From PWPS01 sp964573145 (GTDB lineage: Bacteria > Patescibacteriota > Minisyncoccia > Minisyncoccales > PWPS01): 12,361 nt of DNA. The stretch covers positions 1 through 12,361 of the forward strand of contig CAZNIM010000021.1 in assembly GCA_964573145.1 (NCBI GenBank), given 5' to 3'. Each line of letters begins with the position of its first letter. Position 1 is the stretch's first letter. The notes beneath the pieces were generated by a model. That model searched no databases. It saw nothing but the letters and a program-made list of their open reading frames with translations, and had not been told where the DNA came from. A program made the position numbers and the translations under genes. Shown here piece by piece: positions 1 to 4,903 of this stretch.

Positions 1-10
1 AAAAATAGAC

Positions 11-16
11 TATACT
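11..16 (+). promoter_or_regulatory. Possible -10 box of the rplJL promoter
   Basis: TATACT matches five of six bases of the sigma-70 -10 consensus. It sits about 27 bases before the first paired base of the L10 leader, which would put the transcription start near position 23. The matching -35 box would lie before the window, so only half of the promoter can be judged. Confidence 0.35.
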
Positions 17-42
17 TCAAAGCAGTCAGTTGAATATTAGAT

Positions 43-105
43 CCGCAGACAGCAGGTGCCGATCGGCTTAATATCCCTGCCGAGGAGAAAAAGATAGGTC
101 TGCGG
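43..105 (+). promoter_or_regulatory. Ribosomal protein L10 leader (autoregulatory mRNA element)
   Basis: This structured 5' leader is where L10, or the L10-L12 complex, is expected to bind and control rplJL expression. The outer stem pairs 43-50 (CCGCAGAC) with 98-105 (GTCTGCGG), eight perfect pairs. An inner stem pairs 52-56 (GCAGG) with 76-80 (CCTGC), and 58-60 pairs with 65-67 to form a small hairpin. The segments AGCAGGTGCC, CTTAATAT and CCTGCCGAGGAG resemble the conserved core I remember for the L10 leader family, including the bulged purine-rich side that mimics the L10 site on 23S rRNA. Its place directly before rplJ fits. The family call is from memory; the pairing is seen in the sequence. 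Confidence 0.82.
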
Positions 106-120
106 TTAATGCAGATTTTT
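98..120 (+). promoter_or_regulatory. Alternative hairpin with U-run after the L10 leader
   Basis: Bases 98-103 can pair with 111-116 (six pairs including one G-T, loop 104-110), followed by a T run at 116-120. Bases 98-103 are also in the closing stem of the L10 leader, so the two structures exclude each other. That is the layout of an attenuator. The hairpin is short and probably weak, so a termination role is an inference. Confidence 0.3.
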
Positions 121-126
121 ATATTT

Positions 127-645
127 ATGGCCTTGAGCAGAGAAAAAAAAGAAGAAATAATCGCGGACGTAAGAGAAAAAATATCCGAGCAATCGGTTGT
201 ATATTTTGTTAATTACAAGGGCTTGAAAGCCAGAGACGTTGAGAATTTGAGAAAAGATCTCAAAAAAAATAACGCCAATATCATGGTAGTTAAAAAAACT
301 TTGGCTAAGATCGCCTTTGAAAAAGAAGGGATTGACTTCAACCCCTTGGAGTTAGAAGGAGAATTAGCTTTCGTTTTCGGGTACGGAGATATAATCGCTC
401 CGGCAAAATTAATCAGTGATTTTTCCAAAGATTTCAAGATGACGATCTTGGGAGCTCTTTTGGACGAAAGCATTCTTGAGGAAGGTAAAGTCAAAAAGAT
501 GGCCGACTTACCGAGCAAGGACCAACTTAGAGCACAACTCGTAGGTACGATTGCCGCTCCGCTTTCCGGTTTGGTCGGTGTTTTAGAGGGCAATATCAGA
601 GGTCTGGTGACCGTTTTACAGAAAGAGTCGGAAAAAAATAATTAA
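127..645 (+). CDS. rplJ: 50S ribosomal protein L10
   Basis: L10 is the base of the ribosomal stalk. Its N-terminal domain binds 23S rRNA with L11, and its C-terminal helix carries the L12 dimers that recruit translation GTPases. From the chosen start the protein has 172 residues, normal for the family. It opens with MALSREKKEEI and has the typical NYKGL (29-33) and VVKKTLA (54-60) segments of the globular domain. It ends with a helical tail, GLVGVLEGNIRGL followed by a charged end, for L12 binding. An in-frame ATG at 109 would add six residues (MQIFIF). I prefer 127 because the family begins with the MALSREK-like stretch and because 109 falls in the leader hairpin loop. Neither start has a convincing Shine-Dalgarno. 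The gene lies directly downstream of the L10 leader and 64 bases before rplL, so it is probably co-transcribed with rplL and autoregulated. Confidence 0.96.
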   Translation: MALSREKKEEIIADVREKISEQSVVYFVNYKGLKARDVENLRKDLKKNNANIMVVKKTLAKIAFEKEGIDFNPLELEGELAFVFGYGDIIAPAKLISDFSKDFKMTILGALLDESILEEGKVKKMADLPSKDQLRAQLVGTIAAPLSGLVGVLEGNIRGLVTVLQKESEKNN

Positions 646-709
646 TAAATTAATAAAATTTGAATCTCGAACTTTTCAAAAAGAATTGGGTAGAGGTTCA
701 TAAGTAAAG

Positions 710-1180
710 ATGGCTGAAGAAAAAAAAGAAGAAAAAAAAGAAGAGAAGGAAGAAAAAGAAGAACAAGAAGAAAAAGAAGAGAAAGAAGTCGAAGTTCCCG
801 AAAAATTCAAAGATCTGGTAGAGGAAATTTCAAACCTGACCGTTTTGGAACTTTCCGAGCTGGTGTCCGTTTTGGAAGATAAGTTCGGAGTTTCAGCAGC
901 AGCTCCGGTAGCGGCAGCTGCACCGGCCGCAGCCGCAGGAGCTGAGGAAGATGAAGAAAAGAGTAGCTACAATGTAGAGCTGCAATCAATCGGACAAAAG
1001 AAGATTGAGGTTATCAAGGCTGTTAGAGACATTACCGGAAAAGGACTTAAGGACGCTAAAGAGTTAGTTGATAGTGCTGCCGATTCTCCGCAAACAATAA
1101 AAGAAGGCGTTCCCGCTGAGAAAGCTAAAGAGATGAAAGAAAAATTGGAAGAAGCCGGAGCTGAAGTAGAGCTCAAATAA
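710..1180 (+). CDS. rplL: 50S ribosomal protein L7/L12 with K/E-rich N-terminal extension
   Basis: L12 is the mobile stalk protein that recruits EF-Tu, EF-G and other factors to the ribosome. The standard parts are present: an N-terminal dimerisation domain (about 31-62, VEEISNLTVLELSELVSVLE), an Ala/Pro hinge (62-77), and the C-terminal factor-binding domain (87-156) with KKIEVIKAVRDITGKGLKDAKELV and a terminal EEAGAEVELK. It has 156 residues where the family usually has about 120-125. The excess is mostly residues 2-28, almost pure Lys and Glu. No ATG or GTG lies between this start and the canonical domain, so the extension is probably translated. AGAGG at 692-696 is too far upstream (13 bases) to be a good ribosome binding site. 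A strong terminator follows at 1210-1243. Confidence 0.95.
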   Translation: MAEEKKEEKKEEKEEKEEQEEKEEKEVEVPEKFKDLVEEISNLTVLELSELVSVLEDKFGVSAAAPVAAAAPAAAAGAEEDEEKSSYNVELQSIGQKKIEVIKAVRDITGKGLKDAKELVDSAADSPQTIKEGVPAEKAKEMKEKLEEAGAEVELK

Positions 1181-1187
1181 ATTTTGA

Positions 1188-3452
1188 TTACAATCCGGTT
1201 TCCACTTCGTATACCTTCTGGCCATCCAGAAGGTATATTTTTTGGAGATTTAAAACGGAGAAATCCTTTAAGTTTTCGGCTTCGGGGAGGAGTATCTGTT
1301 TGAGAATATCTCCTTCTTTTGAGAATATGAGAACTCTATTTTTTTTCGGCTCAAAGGCGAAGATGGGGAGCTCCGGACCGGTTTCTATCTTAGTAAATCT
1401 TTCCGGAAACGGATAGATCTTATTTTCATATATGAGACTGTCGGTTACCGGTCTCCTGTTTTCATATTGCCAAATTTCATTCCCTTCTTTAAGGACCCAT
1501 ATTGATCCGTCCAGAGCGATCGAGGTTATGGTTCCGGGAACTCTTTCCAAGATCCAAGGGTTCGGGTTTTCAGGATTATCAATTTCGTGCCTGATAATTT
1601 GATTCGTTTCTCTTTCCAGCAGATATATCCTTTCTCCGTAAGCTTTAATTTGCCTGTAATCATATTCATCAGCCGGGGGAGAAAGCTGAGTTACGATTTC
1701 ATCATCTTCCAAAAATTCAACTACCGTATTCGGTCGACTGAAAATTATCGGTCGATTGTTCATTGAAGTGATTGAAAATATACCTCCGTCGGTCAGATTG
1801 GACGGTCTAATTAGCTTATTTTCAGTATCGAGGTTGTATTTTTCGGCATTCGACAAGAACGGATTATACAGATAAATGTCGGAACCGACGACCTCTATTT
1901 TATTGGGGACTATTTCGCTGGCCTCAAAAATAAGTTGTGGGTCGTCGATTACGGTAGTCGGGGTCATTGACAACATCTTGGAAGCCGCTTTGCCCCTTAT
2001 TTCTCGAGCTCTCCCCTCAAGAGCTATTCTTTCATTAATCATTAAACTTAAATTTTCGTAGTGGTATTTAAGATTCTCAAAAGCATCTTCATCAGCGGTA
2101 TCGATTTCATCTATCATTCCTTGCGCTAAATTTAAGGTTTCCCGTTGAGCTTCAAGTCTTCTTTGTCGTTCGGAATGAGTAACGATTGAACCAACTAAGA
2201 TGATGGCAACCAGAAGAATTCCCAAGTAAAAACTTCTTTTTTCCAATCCGCCTTCCGGAATCAGAGGTCGCTTAACATCGGGTAACTCAAATTCTTTTAT
2301 TTTTTTTGACGGATTGAATTTCTTTAACTTTTCTCGCGCAGAGCTTAAAATCTTTTTTAACTTACTTTTTGTTTTGTTAGTTTTCTTCGCTTTCGGTTTT
2401 GATTTTAAAATCTTACTTTCGGCTACTTTCTTCTTTTTATCTTTTAATAATTGCGATACTTGTTCTTTTTTCTCTTTGACTTTCGACCTTAATTCGGGCT
2501 CTTTCTTATTGTCCTTTTCAAGTAATTTTTCTTGAGACCGACTTTCTTTCAAGTCGGAGATTCGCCTTTCCGCTTTCTCTTTCAACTTAACGGTTTCCGT
2601 TTTAATACGCTTTCCGAAAGCCGGAAAAAGGCTACCCACTCTCACAATTATCGGTTTGGCGTTTTCCCTGACCAGCTTAACCGTAGCTTTTGTGGTTTCT
2701 TTTAAATTATTTAAAAAGATGGCCGAAACTTTTTTTATCTCTTTAGCGGTGTTTATTGAAAACTTTTTAAATGAAAATTTATTTTTGCTTACTATTTTAG
2801 AGCTGGCCGGAGCAGATTCAGCGGAGAAGTCAACAAGAATACAAACCCCCGGTTTACGGGGAAATTTTTCTTTTTGAACTTTGGAGATGGTTTCCAGTTT
2901 TTGGTCGTTAATCGGGTCTTTATCGGCCAGGGTAACGATCAGTTCTTGGTTTACAAATTCATTATATATTTCTTCAGTGAGAATTATCAGCTTATCACCT
3001 CGTTTTATTTTTCCGGAAACAATACTTCCGAAAGAGTCGGCTCCCTCCTCGGCATTTTTTCCGATATCGGTAACTTCTCCTCCTCGAGAAAGTAAAATTT
3101 TAGGGTTGCCGATTCTGCTAAATTGAAGCTGATTTGATTTTATTGATAAAACGGCAAGATTTAAATTTTTTCCAGTTTCCTTATTTTCCGTTAGAAATTG
3201 ATTCCCCGCCTTTAACCCTTCTCTGATTGCTTCTTCTTGACTTCGGGTCGGTAGGGAGTGGTAGGTGCTTTTAATTTTGTAGGCTAAATTATTGAGAAGT
3301 GTCTTTTTTGAAGAGTCGGCTCCTTTGAGCTCTCCTCCGATTACTAAAGATCCCAATCTTTTTTCGTAAACATCTTCCGGCTGATAGCAGAAGGTGTCTA
3401 TAATTTTCCCTTCTTTATTTTTAGGGTTGAAGTGTAATTCGCAAATTTGCAT
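1188..3452 (-). CDS. Degenerate PP2C-like protein with basic linker, one membrane helix and propeller-like C-terminus
   Basis: A predicted bitopic membrane protein of 754 residues. Residues about 30-210 look like a PP2C (PPM) phosphatase fold: a GSLVIGG strand, a helical segment, then LAVLSIKSNQLQFSRIGNPKILLSRGG and GDKLIILTEEIYNEF. The DG and GHG-type metal-binding aspartate motifs of active PP2C enzymes are not visible, so it may be a catalytically dead binding domain. Residues 220-400 are a very Lys-rich linker. Residues 407-424 (FYLGILLVAIILVGSIVT) form the single membrane helix. Residues 427-495 look like a coiled coil. Residues 505-754 are repeated short beta strands (DIYLYNP, GERIYLLE, GSIWVLKEG, NRVLIFS, KIYLLDG), as in beta-propellers. 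With the Lys-rich side inside, the propeller would lie outside the cytoplasm. The start has no clear Shine-Dalgarno but follows a plausible promoter. The function is unknown to me; signalling or envelope sensing is a guess. Confidence 0.85.
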   Translation of the reverse strand: MQICELHFNPKNKEGKIIDTFCYQPEDVYEKRLGSLVIGGELKGADSSKKTLLNNLAYKIKSTYHSLPTRSQEEAIREGLKAGNQFLTENKETGKNLNLAVLSIKSNQLQFSRIGNPKILLSRGGEVTDIGKNAEEGADSFGSIVSGKIKRGDKLIILTEEIYNEFVNQELIVTLADKDPINDQKLETISKVQKEKFPRKPGVCILVDFSAESAPASSKIVSKNKFSFKKFSINTAKEIKKVSAIFLNNLKETTKATVKLVRENAKPIIVRVGSLFPAFGKRIKTETVKLKEKAERRISDLKESRSQEKLLEKDNKKEPELRSKVKEKKEQVSQLLKDKKKKVAESKILKSKPKAKKTNKTKSKLKKILSSAREKLKKFNPSKKIKEFELPDVKRPLIPEGGLEKRSFYLGILLVAIILVGSIVTHSERQRRLEAQRETLNLAQGMIDEIDTADEDAFENLKYHYENLSLMINERIALEGRAREIRGKAASKMLSMTPTTVIDDPQLIFEASEIVPNKIEVVGSDIYLYNPFLSNAEKYNLDTENKLIRPSNLTDGGIFSITSMNNRPIIFSRPNTVVEFLEDDEIVTQLSPPADEYDYRQIKAYGERIYLLERETNQIIRHEIDNPENPNPWILERVPGTITSIALDGSIWVLKEGNEIWQYENRRPVTDSLIYENKIYPFPERFTKIETGPELPIFAFEPKKNRVLIFSKEGDILKQILLPEAENLKDFSVLNLQKIYLLDGQKVYEVETGL
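1210..1243 (+). terminator. Intrinsic terminator of rplJL, inside the convergent gene
   Basis: A perfect 12-pair stem (1210-1221 with 1226-1237), loop CCAT, is followed by six T at 1238-1243. It starts 29 bases after the rplL stop. It lies wholly within the 3' coding end of the minus-strand gene at 1188-3452, where the same bases encode part of IYLLDGQKVY. There is no T run on the minus-strand side, so it should act only on plus-strand transcription. Confidence 0.88.
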
Positions 3453-3501
3453 ATTTTCTGCAGGATTCGAAATTAAATGAACCGGCCTTTTTTATTTGTT
3501 A

Positions 3502-3530
3502 ATTATATAATAAAAGAAGGTGACGGTAAA
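3502..3530 (-). promoter_or_regulatory. Promoter of the PP2C-like/propeller gene
   Basis: On the minus strand, TTTACC (3525-3530) and a perfect TATAAT (3502-3507) are separated by 17 bases. The predicted start is near 3495, giving a 5' leader of about 43 bases before the ATG at 3452. The -35 box matches four of six bases. Confidence 0.55.
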
Positions 3531-3569
3531 ATATAGGTGGGGAATTATATATTTTTAAGTTAAAAAATC

Positions 3570-3597
3570 TTGATTTAATCTTTAAAATTATTATAAT
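3570..3597 (+). promoter_or_regulatory. Promoter of the Hsp20 gene
   Basis: TTGATT (3570-3575) and a perfect TATAAT (3592-3597) are 16 bases apart. The start would be near 3604, about 37 bases before the Hsp20 ATG. This is a housekeeping-type promoter. I see no CIRCE inverted repeat or other heat-shock operator nearby. Confidence 0.6.
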
Positions 3598-3640
3598 TAT
3601 AGTGAGAAAAGGTCGTTAAAAACCAATCCATTTTAAGCTT

Positions 3641-4060
3641 ATGAACCTTATACCAAGAGAACCTTTCAAAGAAATTGAAAGATTTTTCGGGGATGATGAT
3701 TGGTTTTTACCGGTTACGAGAAGAGAGAAAGGCCCGGAAATGGATCTTTACGAGACCGAAGAGGCGATAGTTGCCGAGGTTAGCGCTCCCGGAATGGGTC
3801 CCGAAGATTTGTCGGTAACCGTTGAAAACAACCTCCTAACCGTTAAGGGAGAGAAAGAGGAAGAAAAAGAAGATGATGAAAAAGGATATTACCGCAGAGA
3901 GATTAGAAAGGGATCATTCGAGCGGTGTGTCAGATTACCGAGAGGGATTGACGAAGAAGGAGTTGAGGCGACTTATGAAGATGGAATTTTAAAGATTCAA
4001 GTTCCGAAGACGGAAAAGATTGAAAAGACAGGAAAGAAAGTCAAAATCAAAAAGAAGTAA
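3641..4060 (+). CDS. hsp20: Hsp20 / alpha-crystallin family small heat shock protein
   Basis: An ATP-independent holdase that binds unfolding proteins and forms oligomers in the cytoplasm. The protein has 139 residues, usual for a bacterial small heat shock protein. The alpha-crystallin domain covers about residues 30-122, including MDLYETEEAIVAEVSAPGM, DLSVTVENNLLTVKGEKEE and the diagnostic ATYEDGILKIQVPK (A-x3-DGIL). The N-terminal arm is short, and MNLIPREPFKEIERFF is typical. A C-terminal V-K-I (134-136) within a Lys-rich tail could serve as the IxI motif that docks on neighbouring subunits. A single-gene transcript is likely, with its own promoter upstream and a terminator just after the stop. 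There is no recognisable Shine-Dalgarno. Confidence 0.95.
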   Translation: MNLIPREPFKEIERFFGDDDWFLPVTRREKGPEMDLYETEEAIVAEVSAPGMGPEDLSVTVENNLLTVKGEKEEEKEDDEKGYYRREIRKGSFERCVRLPRGIDEEGVEATYEDGILKIQVPKTEKIEKTGKKVKIKKK

Positions 4061-4070
4061 GTTAAAATAT

Positions 4071-4103
4071 AGAAAAGCCTCCATCCGGAGGCTTTTCTTT
4101 TTT
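4071..4103 (+). terminator. Intrinsic terminator of the Hsp20 gene
   Basis: A 12-pair stem (4071-4082 with 4087-4098), loop ATCC, is followed by T at 4098-4103. It begins 11 bases after the Hsp20 stop codon. Confidence 0.92.
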
Positions 4104-4115
4104 AATAAGTCAAAT

Positions 4116-4211
4116 ATGAAAATTTTAAATTTCTATATCAGAGATATTCTGATAATAATTATTGCCGCTCTACTTTTTTATTATCTGATTATTGAACTGG
4201 GAATAATATAA
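4116..4211 (+). CDS. Small single-helix membrane peptide, 31 residues
   Basis: A predicted peptide beginning MKILNFYIRD, followed by a hydrophobic stretch of about 18 residues (ILIIIIAALLFYYLIIEL) that could span a membrane once. The charges (Lys2, Arg9, Asp10) all precede the helix, which suggests an N-in orientation. It lies between two terminators and its stop codon touches the second one, the usual geometry for a real gene end. I see no Shine-Dalgarno and no promoter of its own; it would need read-through of the Hsp20 terminator or an unseen promoter. The function is unknown. Chance remains possible because the region is AT-rich and Ile/Leu codons are frequent by composition. Confidence 0.4.
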   Translation: MKILNFYIRDILIIIIAALLFYYLIIELGII

Positions 4212-4241
4212 AAAAACCCACTCCCGAAGGAGTGGGTTTTT
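4211..4241. terminator. Bidirectional intrinsic terminator
   Basis: A GC-rich core stem of eight pairs (4217-4224 with 4229-4236), loop CGAA, is flanked by an A run (4211-4216) and a T run (4237-4241). It gives a U-run on either strand. It closes the 31-residue peptide gene on the plus strand and the 48-residue acidic gene on the minus strand, whose stop is at 4253. Confidence 0.9.
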
Positions 4242-4252
4242 AACGGATTCAA

Positions 4253-4399
4253 TTATTCCCAGTCTTCATCTTCGTCGTCCAAAAGGTCGTCGTCCCAGTC
4301 TTCATCGTCTTCATCTTCGTCATCCCAATCTTCGTCATCCCAATCTTCATCTTCGTCGTCGTCGGTTAATTTTATTTCGAGGTCTTGTAACTTTTTCAT
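4253..4399 (-). CDS. 48-residue highly acidic Asp/Glu/Trp protein
   Basis: The minus strand reads ATG (4399) to TAA (4253). The protein starts MKKLQDLEIKLT and then becomes almost wholly acidic. Residues 13-48 consist of 21 Asp, 9 Glu, 4 Trp and 2 Leu, in units such as DEDW and DWDDEDW, with Trp at 20, 25, 35 and 47. The frame stays open across a strongly biased stretch, a consensus promoter lies upstream and a bidirectional terminator downstream, so I think it is a real gene. I do not recognise a family. The protein is probably disordered and could bind a basic partner (ribosomal protein, DNA-binding protein, Lys-rich tail) or cations; these are guesses. No Shine-Dalgarno is visible in the 30 bases before the start. 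Confidence 0.72.
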   Translation of the reverse strand: MKKLQDLEIKLTDDDEDEDWDDEDWDDEDEDDEDWDDDLLDDEDEDWE

Positions 4400-4435
4400 A
4401 TTATTTCAGTTTCTTTTTCGACCTTTCTTGAGGCC

Positions 4436-4463
4436 ATTATAATTGTCCGTCTTTTTTTGTCAA
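4436..4463 (-). promoter_or_regulatory. Consensus promoter of the acidic small protein
   Basis: On the minus strand, TTGACA (4458-4463) and TATAAT (4436-4441) are both perfect sigma-70 consensus boxes, 16 bases apart. The predicted start is near 4429, giving a leader of about 30 bases before the ATG at 4399. It is the best-matching promoter in the window. Confidence 0.8.
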
Positions 4464-4490
4464 CGGCTTTTTAATTTTTTAAAAATTATA

Positions 4491-4496
4491 TATACT
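4491..4496 (+). promoter_or_regulatory. Possible -10 box just before the 4505 gene
   Basis: TATACT matches five of six -10 bases and lies eight bases before the ATG at 4505. If used, transcription would start at or next to the start codon, giving a leaderless mRNA. The expected -35 region is only T-rich, so the call is weak. Confidence 0.3.
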
Positions 4497-4504
4497 TATC
4501 CAAG

Positions 4505-4903
4505 ATGTTAAAAGCGGCAAAACAAACTTTAATTACCCAAATTTTAACTTGGCATTTTATAGACGCCCCTTCGGCGATTCTTTCCGGTTGGAGTGATTTT
4601 TTAAAGTTTTCGATAGACTTTTTCTCAATAACCGCCTTAATAAAGACTATTTTCAAGCCCTGGAAAAGGGTTGCTCAGGAATACAGTGGAGGAATAGGGA
4701 ACCTATCCGAAAACGCACAAGTTTTTATATTGAACACTTTTTCAAGAATAATAGGAACATTTATCAGACTATTTTTGATTGTAGTCGGAATTATTGCCAC
4801 TTTTTTAATCTTTATCGGTGGGTTGTTTTTATTTTTAATTTGGTTTTTCATTCCGGTAATAATAGTGGGAGGTTTGATTTTTAGCTTGGCTATTTTATTT
4901 TAA
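4505..4903 (+). CDS. Small integral membrane protein, first gene of the AAA+ operon
   Basis: A 132-residue protein that I do not recognise as a named family. The N-terminal half (about 1-60) contains amphipathic and aromatic segments (TLITQILTWHFIDAPSAIL, DFLKFSIDFFSITALIKTIF) and a short basic stretch, KPWKRVAQEY. The C-terminal half holds two clear membrane helices, about 84-105 and 107-131, with Gly-rich packing (GIIATFLIFIGGLF, VIIVGGLIFSLAILF). The stop overlaps the next start by one base (TAATG), which indicates translational coupling to the ATPase and probably a 1:1 membrane complex. A role as membrane anchor, substrate channel or adaptor for the ATPase is inferred from position. No Shine-Dalgarno lies before the ATG. 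Confidence 0.85.
   Translation: MLKAAKQTLITQILTWHFIDAPSAILSGWSDFLKFSIDFFSITALIKTIFKPWKRVAQEYSGGIGNLSENAQVFILNTFSRIIGTFIRLFLIVVGIIATFLIFIGGLFLFLIWFFIPVIIVGGLIFSLAILF

Noticed and set aside
109..126. ATG at 109 as the start of L10, adding MQIFIF.
   Set aside because: L10 proteins start at the MALSREKKEE-like stretch, and 109 lies in a hairpin loop of the leader. It is kept only as an alternative.
2314..2877. Plus-strand open frames rich in Phe and Leu inside the minus-strand gene, resembling membrane proteins.
   Set aside because: They are mirror images of the Lys/Glu-rich linker codons (AAA and GAA read as TTT and TTC on the other strand). They have no promoter or family resemblance.
4020..4115. 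Extension of the 31-residue peptide frame upstream to an ATG at 4020, giving a 63-residue protein.
   Set aside because: The extension overlaps the 3' end of hsp20 in another frame and runs through the Hsp20 terminator hairpin. Only the part from the ATG at 4116 looks like a membrane peptide.
4256..4370. Repetitive CTTCATCTTCGTC-type tract that could be read as a simple tandem repeat or CRISPR-like array.
   Set aside because: The units are irregular and short with no spacers. On the minus strand they are GAC, GAT, GAA and TGG codons of the 48-residue acidic protein, which explains the pattern.
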